Source of the DNA: BJGN01 sp041159865
Lineage (GTDB): Bacteria > Bacteroidota > Bacteroidia > Chitinophagales > Saprospiraceae
Length of the DNA: 64,000 bases
Direction of reading: 5' to 3'
Assembly: GCA_041159865.1 (NCBI GenBank)
Contig: JBEAXK010000139.1
Span: 1-64,000 of the forward strand
Shown piece by piece: positions 34,575-43,575 of the stretch (position 1 is the first letter of the stretch; each line of letters starts with the position of its first letter). The notes under the pieces were generated by a model. It saw nothing but the letters and a program-made list of their open reading frames with translations, made no database searches and was not told the DNA's origin. The position numbers and the translations under genes are program-made.

Positions 34575-37403
34575 TTAATCGATAATAACCAATGGAAGTC
34601 CCAATTGTTTATCACTTACCTGAACAGATACCCAGTAAACGCCAGGAATTTGCCTGTTCATTTCTAGAATCAGGTTATGATGTTGAGCAAAATCCGATTT
34701 AGTCTGATAAATAAGAGCACCTAAGGAATTGAAAACCCTAATAATAGCATCATCCGATTTTAACAAAGAAAACGAAATACGGGGATTTATGGAGGCGGGG
34801 TTTGGGTAAATGGAAATGCCTGACATCCATGATAAATAATCATTTATACCCGTTGGAACACCCAATTTAACCTCTGTAAAGTCGGTACAGCCAAAAGCAT
34901 CGGTTACAGTAACTTTGTAGGTCCCGGGATTTTGTATTTCTGCTGTTCTGCTCTTTATGCCATTGCTCCAGGAAAAGGTGTAAGGTCCTACGCCGGCGTC
35001 TGCGTTAATAGTTACGACAGCAGGTTGGCTGGATGTTGAGGAAAGGGATCTTACCAGCGTGGTACTCAAAGTCAGATTAGATGGACAACGGGTGCTATTG
35101 AAATTATCAAAATCTACCCAATAATTACCTGATCCCCAAAGCGCACTTACTTTTACCACCACATACTTTCCAGCAAAAGCCGATAAATCAACCGCAATGG
35201 TTTTATATTTATTAGTGGTTTGATGGTTTATACTACTTATAGTTCTAACAACTTGAAAGGTGGTACCACAATCAGTTGAAACAGCAATTTCCAGTCTGTC
35301 TGAATTATTCCAAACGGCGCCAGCTTTCCCATCACTTTCAAAAGTTACGGCTCTGTAGTCAAATCGTAATGTATCTTTTAGAGCAATAATACCAATGGGT
35401 GCAGTAATTATATCAAATCTAGGATCAGAAGCAGAGAGTAAATCGGAAACCACATACGTTTTATTATTATGTTCTTTGGTTACTATTTGATCTGTTCCGA
35501 CCCAGTCGGAAGGGAATCTGCCCATTTCAAAATCTTCTTTAAAAGGAAGAGTTGTATTAGTTTTAAAGGTAAAATAGGCAGTATCATTATGGGTTAGGGA
35601 TGATTCGCCAACAATCCATGCCTTAATTTTATAAATTCCTGGTTTAGAAGAATCGAAACCTTGTTTAAAAACGAAAGGTTTATTCTGGCCACTATTTACA
35701 ACAAAAGTAGATGCTGATTCCGTTATTATGGATCCGCCATTAATTTGATAAGCGAGGTTAAGACCATTAATATTAGATCTGCCTATATTTCCAATATTTA
35801 AAGTAACAAGGTCAGTTATATTTTCACAAATCGTTTTTCTATTATTTTTAACACTTAACGCAGTTAAATCAAAGTTTGATAAAGCAATATTGATATTATC
35901 GATAAGAACGCCTTCTCTTTGAACACCAAAATCACTATTAAAAACAAATCTGATTTTTATTTTACTGTTTCCAGCAACTCCAGGAAGAACATGAGCTGCT
36001 AAAAACCAGGCATCGGCATTTCCATTTCCATTCCACAACCATCTTTCAGTATCATTATACCAATTAGTTCCTGAGGAAGGATTTCCTAAACGCAACCAAG
36101 AATTTCCATCATCTTTGGAATACTCAATCCAAAGGCCATCACAACATTTTTCAATGTCAATTTTCATTCTAAAAGAAAGAACTGGATCCTGGCTTAGCTT
36201 TGAAAAATCAAAACAAGGAGAATTTAAATAAGATAATTCATTGGAATTATGATTTCCATTAAGGTTAGTTCCCCATGATTTAATGCCGCTGAAGGCATCA
36301 CGAAGACCTGATCCATTAGGAGTTCCTAAGGCCCAGCTATTTGACATACTTTTTTTATCGACCGTCCAGCCAGTAAATTTTTCTTCCAGTGTTGTGAGGT
36401 AGGGAAAAGTATTTATAGTGGGTATACTAACGACTTGTGTAGAAATACTGTCATTTTTAATTTCCCCATCTTTTTCAAATTGCGTCCAGGCGACGATATT
36501 ATATTCACCAGGTACAGAAAAATTAAAAGGTTGGTCAAATGCCGTAACATTGGTGCTGTCTGGGGCAACTACACCGGTATAAAAACCATCAATGGGTCTA
36601 TTTATAGGTACATCAACCTTATTTATCTGATACCCATAAGGAATCAAGGACTGAGGTTCGCCACCGTAGTTAAAAATGGCCACTTTAACAGAATCATTCC
36701 CAAGTCCACAATCTGATTCAGGGGCAATTAAGCCAGTAATACCAACGTCAAGCTTCCACTTCGTTTCAAAACTGAAAGGACCGTTTGGTCTGCTTGTATC
36801 ACCTGCCGGACAAATGCTGGCAAGAAAATAGGTGTATGTGGAATGCTCACTTAATTTATTCATCAAGGTGTCTTTTTTAGTCACCCGAAAAGTGTCAGCA
36901 TTTAAAATGGGAGATGATTTAAACAGGAGTAAGGTAGAAGTTGTGTTTATCACAGGGCTCCATGCTAACGTTGCTGATTGAGAACCGATAAAGGCTGGTT
37001 TTACAAAAAAAACGGGAGGAGCAGGACAAGATGGGCATGTTACCAAACTTTTATAGACAATGCCTGTGGTGGGTATCTTTCCTTTTTGCGAAAACAAAAC
37101 AGAATCGCGTTCACTTCTTAATTCGTATTGAATTTCTTCATCATAAAGCCCTTCGTTAAAACGAATCGATAAACTATCCCCTTTAGTGACGTTAAAATAA
37201 TAAATTTCTTTACTCCCATTTTTTAGCGAGAAACGATTTACCTTATTCCCTACAGTTATTTCAAGAGAGGCCTCATTCCAGCCATCTAAACCCAGGTCTG
37301 TACATTCAAGTTTATAGGTACATGGTGGTGTATTTTGTCCAATTAACCATATCTGGCAAAACAAGAGAGGGAGAAAAAGAAGACGCGCAAATTTCAATTT
37401 CAT
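34575..37403 (-). CDS. Large T9SS type A sorting-domain protein with Fn3 and SprB-like domains
   Basis: A 942-residue surface protein with an N-terminal signal peptide (residues 5-22). A fibronectin-III-like region (about 125-215), CARDB-like beta-sandwiches and a MAM/immune-inhibitor-like lectin segment (GWTVDKKSMSNSWALGTP, DGLWIEYSKDDGNSW) follow. A SprB-type repeat (PYTFSWSNG, then GTYKVTVTDAFGC) sits near 800-850, and the C-terminal 75 residues are a T9SS sorting domain (ISIYPNPASINP). It is probably an adhesin or matrix protein. No protease motif is seen. Closeness to bshA appears to be chance. Confidence 0.85.
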   Translation of the reverse strand: MKLKFARLLFLPLLFCQIWLIGQNTPPCTYKLECTDLGLDGWNEASLEITVGNKVNRFSLKNGSKEIYYFNVTKGDSLSIRFNEGLYDEEIQYELRSERDSVLFSQKGKIPTTGIVYKSLVTCPSCPAPPVFFVKPAFIGSQSATLAWSPVINTTSTLLLFKSSPILNADTFRVTKKDTLMNKLSEHSTYTYFLASICPAGDTSRPNGPFSFETKWKLDVGITGLIAPESDCGLGNDSVKVAIFNYGGEPQSLIPYGYQINKVDVPINRPIDGFYTGVVAPDSTNVTAFDQPFNFSVPGEYNIVAWTQFEKDGEIKNDSISTQVVSIPTINTFPYLTTLEEKFTGWTVDKKSMSNSWALGTPNGSGLRDAFSGIKSWGTNLNGNHNSNELSYLNSPCFDFSKLSQDPVLSFRMKIDIEKCCDGLWIEYSKDDGNSWLRLGNPSSGTNWYNDTERWLWNGNGNADAWFLAAHVLPGVAGNSKIKIRFVFNSDFGVQREGVLIDNINIALSNFDLTALSVKNNRKTICENITDLVTLNIGNIGRSNINGLNLAYQINGGSIITESASTFVVNSGQNKPFVFKQGFDSSKPGIYKIKAWIVGESSLTHNDTAYFTFKTNTTLPFKEDFEMGRFPSDWVGTDQIVTKEHNNKTYVVSDLLSASDPRFDIITAPIGIIALKDTLRFDYRAVTFESDGKAGAVWNNSDRLEIAVSTDCGTTFQVVRTISSINHQTTNKYKTIAVDLSAFAGKYVVVKVSALWGSGNYWVDFDNFNSTRCPSNLTLSTTLVRSLSSTSSQPAVVTINADAGVGPYTFSWSNGIKSRTAEIQNPGTYKVTVTDAFGCTDFTEVKLGVPTGINDYLSWMSGISIYPNPASINPRISFSLLKSDDAIIRVFNSLGALIYQTKSDFAQHHNLILEMNRQIPGVYWVSVQVSDKQLGLPLVIID

Positions 37404-37601
37404 ATATTTTGAGTTAGAGGTCGTTCTGGTTGAATAAAGGTATAAATGTTAAAAATAACAATTTAAACATTTAAAAGAGTTAAATTAACGATAAACACAC
37501 TTGAAAATTTGTTTATAAACTAAGATTTAACAACACGATACAAAACACTATTATTTTAAACCTTTTTAAAATGAAATTGTTTCTGAACAAAATAGGAAAA
37601 A

Positions 37602-38498
37602 GTGGCTGTATATTCCATTGTTGATTTAGAAAAACTAACAGGTGTTAAAGCACATACTATTCGTATTTGGGAACAACGTTATGGAGTTATTTCCCCTAAA
37701 AGAACCCAATCTAACATTCGTTATTACCAAGAGGACGATCTCAAGCAATTATTGAATATCGCAATTCTAAATAAAAATGGACACAAAATTTCAAGAATTG
37801 CCCAAATGCAGCCTCAAGAAATTAATGAAACGGCAGCTGCATTGTCTTCTTTAGATGTAGCTTACGGTGCCCATCTCGATGCGCTAACTATTGCCATGAT
37901 TGAAATGGATGAGGTTAAATTTGATAAAATTGTCAATACACACATTCATCAATTAGGATTCGAGCGGACAATGACGGAGCTTATCTACCCCTTCCTGGAT
38001 AAACTTAGTATCCTTTGGCTAACGGGTTCCATTAGTCCTGTACAGGAAAACTTTATGAGCTTTCTAATCAGACAGAAGATTATATCAGCTATTGACCAGT
38101 TAAATTCTATAGATTATTCACCTACAAAAAAATGCATTTTATATTTACCTGAGGGAGAAAAACAAGAATTGAGTTTATTATTCATTCAGTATATGCTGAG
38201 GGTTCGATATTATAGAGTGATTTATCTTGGGAACGATATTTCAATCTCTGAACTGAAAGTAGCCAGTGAAATAATTCAACCTGATTATATTTGTACGATG
38301 ATTACTTCATCCTTTGAAACAGAGTCCATTCAACAATATGTTAATAACCTCTCTAATGAAATTTTTAATTGTCAAATTTTATTGAGTGGGTATCAAGTGA
38401 ATGCTCAAACTTTTGAACACGGAAAGAACATTCATAAAGTCCAGAGTTTAGACCATCTCTTAAATATTATCTCGGGTCGGGAAAGAAATGAGAAATAG
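37602..38498 (+). CDS. MerR-family regulator with degenerate cobalamin-binding domain
   Basis: A 298-residue regulator. The N-terminal MerR helix-turn-helix starts MAVYSIVDLEKLTGVKAHTIRIWEQRYG, so GTG at 37602 is the start; the ATG at 37571 is out of frame. The C-terminal part has the CarH/B12-binding fold. In cobalamin-binding relatives the helical subdomain has a W-x9-EH motif and the Rossmann subdomain a D/E-x-H-x-x-G motif. Here Trp139 and Glu149 remain, but the His is Asn150 (WLTGSISPVQEN), and the cobalt-ligand His is Gln188 (EGEKQELS). Cobalamin light-sensing is therefore improbable. The neighbour downstream is an acyl-CoA synthetase, which may be its target. Confidence 0.85.
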   Translation: MAVYSIVDLEKLTGVKAHTIRIWEQRYGVISPKRTQSNIRYYQEDDLKQLLNIAILNKNGHKISRIAQMQPQEINETAAALSSLDVAYGAHLDALTIAMIEMDEVKFDKIVNTHIHQLGFERTMTELIYPFLDKLSILWLTGSISPVQENFMSFLIRQKIISAIDQLNSIDYSPTKKCILYLPEGEKQELSLLFIQYMLRVRYYRVIYLGNDISISELKVASEIIQPDYICTMITSSFETESIQQYVNNLSNEIFNCQILLSGYQVNAQTFEHGKNIHKVQSLDHLLNIISGRERNEK

Positions 38499-38588
38499 TT
38501 TCATCTGATTTTTCAGAATTTTATGTTATTTTTAAGCATTGTACAAAATTCTACAATCTTAATTCATAAAATCGGAAATTATTATCAG

Positions 38589-40406
38589 ATGAAGCCAACC
38601 AGATTATTTGATTACATTCATTATCAAATGGCACATTATCCCCTTGAGCGGTGCATGGGTGCCAAAAACGAACAAGGTGTGTTCGATTTCCTTTCTACCG
38701 AAGAAGTCATCGATTTAGCTAATAAACTTAGTTGTGGCTTATTAAAATTAGGCATTGGAAAAGGGGATAAAATTGGTGTTGCCGTTTATCAGAATCGCCC
38801 TGAATGGGTCATTCTGGACATTGCCGTTCAGCAAATAGGCGCGATAAATGTTCCAGTTTATCCAACTATCAGTAGCAACGAATATGTATATATTTTCAAT
38901 GACTCTGAAACAAAAATTTGTTTTGTTGGTAAACTGGATTTGTTTGATAAGGTAAGGACCGCTCAAAAAGACGTACCATCTTTAAAGGAAATTTATACTT
39001 TCGATATTCAGGAAGGCAGACCTTACTGGAAGGATATATTAACAGATGAAGGTATGGATCGTTTGGAAGAATTGAAAAGCGAAGTCAAAGCAGAAGATTT
39101 ATCTACTATTATTTATACGTCTGGAACCACGGGTGTTCCAAAAGGGGTTATGTTATCTCATTATAATATCATATCCAATGTGGAAGCGGCTGCTGCCATT
39201 ATTCCAGTTCAAAATGGAGATAAGGTATTAAGTTTCCTCCCAATTTGCCATATTTTTGAAAGAGCCGCTTCTTACCACTATCAGTTCCGTGGTGTGTCAA
39301 TCATTTTTACGGGTACTGACAATTTAGGAGGTGATGAAGGAGATTTAAAAATGGTTCAGCCCCATTTCTTTACTACTGTCCCCAGATTACTGGAAAAAGT
39401 ATATGAGAAAATTTATAACAAAGGATTAGCCCTAAGTGGTGTAAAGAAAAAATTATTTTTCTGGGCTCTTTCCTTAACGGAAGACTTTGCTTATCATCAA
39501 CCCGTATCTGGATTTAAAGGCAAAATTGCCGATAAACTTATTTTTAGTAAGTGGAGAGAAGCTTTAGGAGGAAATGTAAAAGGGATTGTCACGGGAGCCG
39601 CTCCTTGCCCATTAAGAATTGCACAGGTTTTTTCTGCTGCTGGTGTTCCAATTAGAGAAGGTTATGGTTTAACAGAAACCTCACCTGTTTTAACCGCAAG
39701 TACTTTTGAGAAAGGAGGTGCTTTATTAGGAACAGTGGGAAAAGCTATTCCTGGTGTTGATATACTTATTGATTCATCCGATGGGAATTACAGAGAAAAT
39801 GAAGGAGAAATTTTAGCTTCAGGTCCTAATATCATGATGGGATATTATAAAAAACCGGATGCTACTGCCGCTGTTACCAAGGTAATTGATGGAAAAGCAT
39901 GGTTCTGTACAGGTGATGTGGGTAAATTTGTTACGGGTCCACAAGGAGGTCAATTCCTTAAAATCACGGATAGGAAAAAAGAACTTTTGAAAACTTCAGG
40001 AGGAAAATATGTAGCTCCTGCCCCCATTGAAAATAAATTTAAAGAGTCTTTCCTTATCGAACAAATGATGGTCGTTGGGGATAACCAAAAATTTGTTTCT
40101 GCTTTAATCGTGCCTGCTGAAGAGGCATTAAAAGATTGGTGCAGTAATAATAATGTTACTTGGACAAATATGGCTGACGTAGTTAAACTAGGCGAAATTA
40201 TTGACCTTTATCAATCTATTATCGATGAAATGAATCAAGAATTTGCTCATATAGATCAGGTGAAGAAATTTAAGTTATTGGTTGAACCTTGGGAACCAGT
40301 TAAAAAAGATGGTTCAGAATCTGAGTTAACCCCTACAATGAAACTAAAAAGAAGGGTGATTTTAGATAAATACGCGGATCAAATTGAACAGATTTATAAA
40401 GAATAA
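38589..40406 (+). CDS. Long-chain acyl-CoA synthetase (AMP-forming)
   Basis: Activates fatty acids to acyl-CoA. The 605-residue product begins MKPTRLFDYI; an earlier in-frame ATG would add 22 uncharacteristic residues. Adenylation motifs are YTSGTTGVPKGVMLSH, GYGLTETSP, TGDVG and DRKKELLKTSGGKYVAP, the last with the catalytic lysine region. It belongs to the FadD15/FAA1-like long-chain group of about 600 residues. It lies 90 bases after the MerR regulator and ends with a strong terminator 5 bases downstream. Confidence 0.93.
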   Translation: MKPTRLFDYIHYQMAHYPLERCMGAKNEQGVFDFLSTEEVIDLANKLSCGLLKLGIGKGDKIGVAVYQNRPEWVILDIAVQQIGAINVPVYPTISSNEYVYIFNDSETKICFVGKLDLFDKVRTAQKDVPSLKEIYTFDIQEGRPYWKDILTDEGMDRLEELKSEVKAEDLSTIIYTSGTTGVPKGVMLSHYNIISNVEAAAAIIPVQNGDKVLSFLPICHIFERAASYHYQFRGVSIIFTGTDNLGGDEGDLKMVQPHFFTTVPRLLEKVYEKIYNKGLALSGVKKKLFFWALSLTEDFAYHQPVSGFKGKIADKLIFSKWREALGGNVKGIVTGAAPCPLRIAQVFSAAGVPIREGYGLTETSPVLTASTFEKGGALLGTVGKAIPGVDILIDSSDGNYRENEGEILASGPNIMMGYYKKPDATAAVTKVIDGKAWFCTGDVGKFVTGPQGGQFLKITDRKKELLKTSGGKYVAPAPIENKFKESFLIEQMMVVGDNQKFVSALIVPAEEALKDWCSNNNVTWTNMADVVKLGEIIDLYQSIIDEMNQEFAHIDQVKKFKLLVEPWEPVKKDGSESELTPTMKLKRRVILDKYADQIEQIYKE

Positions 40407-40410
40407 AAAA

Positions 40411-40444
40411 AAAGCCGGTAAGTATTTTCTTACCGGCTTTTTTT
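40411..40444. terminator. Strong bidirectional rho-independent terminator
   Basis: AAAGCCGGTAAG (40411-40422), a 6-base loop, and CTTACCGGCTTT (40429-40440) form a perfect 12-base-pair stem followed by a T run, with A run on the other side. It ends the acyl-CoA synthetase on plus and the ppiD/small-protein unit on minus. Confidence 0.9.
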
Positions 40445-40449
40445 AACCT

Positions 40450-40572
40450 CTATTCTAATCCTAATTGATTATACTGATATATGTAAACAACCAGTGAGAA
40501 GAAAAGTAATAATGAAATAAAGAAATATAAAACGAAATATCCCTTTTTTCCAGCATTTTGTATATTGGACAT
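40450..40572 (-). CDS. 40-residue single-pass membrane protein downstream of ppiD
   Basis: ATG at 40572 to TAG at 40450 encodes 40 residues beginning MSNIQNAGKKGYFVLYF. A positively charged head is followed by a hydrophobic helix (residues 12-31) and a polar tail (YIYQYNQLGLE). It starts 21 bases after the ppiD stop and ends 6 bases before the bidirectional terminator, which is what a real gene at the end of the ppiD transcript would look like. The helix contains Phe, Leu and Val with few charged residues, not a chance composition. I recognise no family. The function could be as a small chaperone or secretion-linked membrane peptide, but this is open. Confidence 0.55.
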   Translation of the reverse strand: MSNIQNAGKKGYFVLYFFISLLLFFSLVVYIYQYNQLGLE

Positions 40573-40593
40573 GATAGTAGTTTTTATGGGTGA

Positions 40594-42702
40594 TTAAAAG
40601 AACTTACTGCGATTATCCTTAATTTTTGCCCCATCTTTCAAAACCTGAGTAATTTTGCTGTTTGCCTGGCTGCGGTAGGTTGGAACTAAATTTCTTTTGG
40701 TTGTAACTAACTCAGTAGGCGCTGACGGAGCTGCTTTAGTAATAATTTTTGCAACATAAACACCCGAATTTCCAATAACTGGAGAAGTTACATCACCTGT
40801 ATTATAGCGGAATAGTTTACCTAATAATTTAGGTTCACTGCCTACGCCAGTGATAACTGGGTTTGCAAAAGTGATTCCATTAGCCGTATCAATAGGTTCT
40901 CCAAAATTTGATGCCAGGGATTCCAGTGATTTACCTTTCATTTTAGAGGCAATCAAAGCACCTTTCTTTTCATTTATAACTAATGTTTCAATTTCCTTCT
41001 TTATTTTATCAACTGAAGGCAATCCTTCTTCAATTATATCTTCCAAGCCAATAAGAACATATTTATTATCAAAATAAAGATTTTCATCTCTGTAAACATA
41101 TACTTGTGGAGAGACAGCATCAATATCTGCTTCAAAAGCCCAACGTATGATATCACGAGATTGAACTCCCGCTCCTAAGGGGCCAAGAAAGAATTCATTT
41201 TTACCCATAGGGGTAGAAGTTTCTATCCTGATATCTTTATTTTTTGCCAGATTTTTTTTCAAATCTTCAACGGACTTACTTTTATTAAGAAGAACTGAAA
41301 CCTTATTATAAGCGTCTTTTTGAGTCGCTTCAGAAGGTATAATATTTGAAACTAAAGATGCAATTCTTATCCCTATTTCATTTTTCTCAAATTTCTTTCC
41401 TGTTACTTCAACCAGGTGCACACCAAACTGAGTTGTAACTGTATATAATTTACCAGCTTCAGCTTGGAAGAAAATCAAATCATTATATTCTGCAACCATC
41501 TGCCCAGGTGCGGCATATCCCAAATCACCTCCTTTAGTTGAAGTAGCATCACTGCCAAACTGAGCTGCCATTGCTTCAAAAGTAGCTTCTCCTTTCTCAA
41601 TAACCTGCTTTAAAGAGTCTATTGTTTTTTGGGCAAGAAAAGCACCATTTGCATCTGTTGCCGGAATAAGAATGTGTCTTGATTTAACAGAATCAGGTAA
41701 AGGTTTTTTGTCAATCATTTTTACTACCCTGTAAGCACCTGATTCAGTATATGGACCAAAAACGCCACCTTCAGGAAGACTAAATATACTGTCTGCAAAC
41801 ATTGGATTGATTTCAGATTTCTTGACATAAACAGGAGACATCACGCCTCTGTTTTGTTCAACAAAGCTGGTATCATTATCTGCTGCCTTAAATTGTTTAG
41901 CCAAGGCATTTATTTTACTAAAAATTTCAGCTGTATCCGCTTTTGAAGGAAATACATTATAAATAGCATAGGCTATTTTTCTGCGTTCTTCTTTATTGGT
42001 ATATTTCTTTTTATTTTTCTCCAGGTAATTTTCATAATCTTCATCAGAGAGAGAAACCTCACTATTGTCGATATTATCAAAAGGTACTTTTACGTAAGCA
42101 AACTGGAGAAAGCCCGAGCCTTCAGAAAAAAACAATTCAGCCTGCCAGTTTGGGGTGTAAAATCCATTAGCTACCAAAGATGTAAGCTTTCTCTGAAGTC
42201 TTTCTTTAATAATCTCACCCTCCTGAATAGCCCAGTAAGAACGCATTTGAGGCTCAAGCGTGTTAGCTTCAATCATTTGACGAACCTGATTTAACTGTTC
42301 TCTATTGACCTGTCCGGTAGTTTGATCTCCAAAACGCTGAGTAATAACAGGACTTGGTTCTAAACCAAATTGTAAATCAAGCAATTCTGCACGGCTTACA
42401 CCTAGACCTAATTTTTCAGTCTGTTCTTCAACCAGAATTTTTTCCACGAAATAGTTCCAGATATTCTCCCTGCGTGCAAAAACGTCACTGGTTGAACCGG
42501 CGTATAAAATACTTTCCGTTCTGTTAAATTCGTTTACGTCAATTTTTTGACCATTAATTTTAGCCAGTACAGGTTGTGAACTGCCAAAAACACTTGTTTG
42601 CCCAGATGTCATATCCATAAGAATGAAGCCACCTAAGCCCAAAGCTATCAGGATAATTAATATCCAACTACCTTGTTGTCTGATTTTACTAATCAATGCC
42701 AT
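40594..42702 (-). CDS. ppiD: Periplasmic peptidyl-prolyl isomerase, PpiD/SurA type
   Basis: A 702-residue inner-membrane-anchored folding factor. The N-terminal MALISKIRQQGSWILIILIALGLGG helix matches PpiD, followed by a SurA_N-type chaperone region (about 40-240) and a parvulin domain at about 335-440 (SRHILIP, GGDLGYAAPGQM, FGVHLVEV). A second, partly degenerate parvulin-like segment lies near the C-terminus. PpiD helps fold proteins leaving the Sec channel. A TATTTTTG element lies about 75 bases before the start. It is followed by a small membrane protein gene. Confidence 0.92.
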   Translation of the reverse strand: MALISKIRQQGSWILIILIALGLGGFILMDMTSGQTSVFGSSQPVLAKINGQKIDVNEFNRTESILYAGSTSDVFARRENIWNYFVEKILVEEQTEKLGLGVSRAELLDLQFGLEPSPVITQRFGDQTTGQVNREQLNQVRQMIEANTLEPQMRSYWAIQEGEIIKERLQRKLTSLVANGFYTPNWQAELFFSEGSGFLQFAYVKVPFDNIDNSEVSLSDEDYENYLEKNKKKYTNKEERRKIAYAIYNVFPSKADTAEIFSKINALAKQFKAADNDTSFVEQNRGVMSPVYVKKSEINPMFADSIFSLPEGGVFGPYTESGAYRVVKMIDKKPLPDSVKSRHILIPATDANGAFLAQKTIDSLKQVIEKGEATFEAMAAQFGSDATSTKGGDLGYAAPGQMVAEYNDLIFFQAEAGKLYTVTTQFGVHLVEVTGKKFEKNEIGIRIASLVSNIIPSEATQKDAYNKVSVLLNKSKSVEDLKKNLAKNKDIRIETSTPMGKNEFFLGPLGAGVQSRDIIRWAFEADIDAVSPQVYVYRDENLYFDNKYVLIGLEDIIEEGLPSVDKIKKEIETLVINEKKGALIASKMKGKSLESLASNFGEPIDTANGITFANPVITGVGSEPKLLGKLFRYNTGDVTSPVIGNSGVYVAKIITKAAPSAPTELVTTKRNLVPTYRSQANSKITQVLKDGAKIKDNRSKFF

Positions 42703-42776
42703 GTTTATCGGTATTGTTTTTTGTCTTAAAAATTCAATTGCTTGCCAGAAAATTTATAAAAATTGGGCAAGGTGCG

Positions 42777-42784
42777 CAAAAATA
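42777..42784 (-). promoter_or_regulatory. Candidate -7 element of ppiD
   Basis: TATTTTTG on the minus strand fits TAnnTTTG, 75 bases before the ppiD ATG. No good -33 TTTG is evident. It implies a 5' leader of about 68 bases. Confidence 0.35.
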
Positions 42785-42883
42785 CAGTTTCTGCGCTTAA
42801 TCTAAAAGTCAGCACGGTATTTTTTCGCAAAACCTTACATTTATCTGTAAAGATTGTAAAAAAAATTTAGATGAATGGATTTA

Positions 42884-43573
42884 TTATGGACAAATAAATT
42901 GAAAACCAACTCCGTGGATAGCCTCAATTTTAATGCGCTCATCCCCTGAAAGGTATTTTCTCAATCGGGATATAAAAACATCCATGCTTCTACCTAAAAA
43001 ATAGTCATCATTTCCCCACACGTCAATCAATAATTGAGAACGCTTAATCAATTGATTGGAATGTTTAGCCAGATAACTCAATAATTCAGCTTCTTTACTT
43101 GTCATTCTTTTAATAACCCCGTCTGAAAAAGTAAGAGAAAGATTTTTTTTGTCCAGTTTATAATAGCCAATTTGAATAGGGTCGAGGGAATCACTTTCCT
43201 TCTGAATAGCTTTTCTTTTAAGAAATATTTGAATTTTTAAAATGAGTTCTTTTATTTGAAAAGGCTTTGTCATATAATCATCAGCTCCAATCTGTAAGCC
43301 ATGTATTCTATCCTCAGAGAGGGAGCGGGCACTTAAAAAAAGGATTGGAATAGATTCGGATTGTTGTCTGATTTTTAAGGCAATTTCAAATCCGTTTTCG
43401 CCAGGTAAATTAATATCTAAAATAATAAGATCGAACACATTAAAATCTTTCAGAGCAATAGCATCTGTTCCAGATTTCAACCAGAGCAAATCAAAACCTG
43501 CATCTTCAAGTTGGTCTCTTGTTAAAAGCCCAAGAGCTTCATCATCTTCGACATATAAAATTTTAGGTTTCAT
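42884..43573 (-). CDS. OmpR-family response regulator (RprY-like)
   Basis: A 229-residue transcription regulator. The receiver domain shows the acidic pair Asp10-Asp11, the phosphoacceptor Asp53 (ILDINLPG) and the Lys in DDYMTKPF. A winged-helix DNA-binding domain follows from about residue 130. It pairs with the sensor kinase 2 bases upstream. RprY-like regulators are common in Bacteroidota. A gap of 181 bases separates it from ppiD, which it may influence, but this is inference. Confidence 0.93.
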   Translation of the reverse strand: MKPKILYVEDDEALGLLTRDQLEDAGFDLLWLKSGTDAIALKDFNVFDLIILDINLPGENGFEIALKIRQQSESIPILFLSARSLSEDRIHGLQIGADDYMTKPFQIKELILKIQIFLKRKAIQKESDSLDPIQIGYYKLDKKNLSLTFSDGVIKRMTSKEAELLSYLAKHSNQLIKRSQLLIDVWGNDDYFLGRSMDVFISRLRKYLSGDERIKIEAIHGVGFQFICP

Positions 43574-43575
43574 TT

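Noticed and set aside
37571..37624. 17-codon frame from ATG 37571 overlapping the MerR start
   Set aside because: It is out of frame with the regulator and encodes no recognisable leader pattern. The GTG at 37602 gives the conserved MAVYSI start.
38499..38588. Small hairpin TCTGA-TTTT-TCAGA between the MerR and acyl-CoA synthetase genes
   Set aside because: A 5-base AT-rich stem is likely by chance; not enough to call a terminator or operator.
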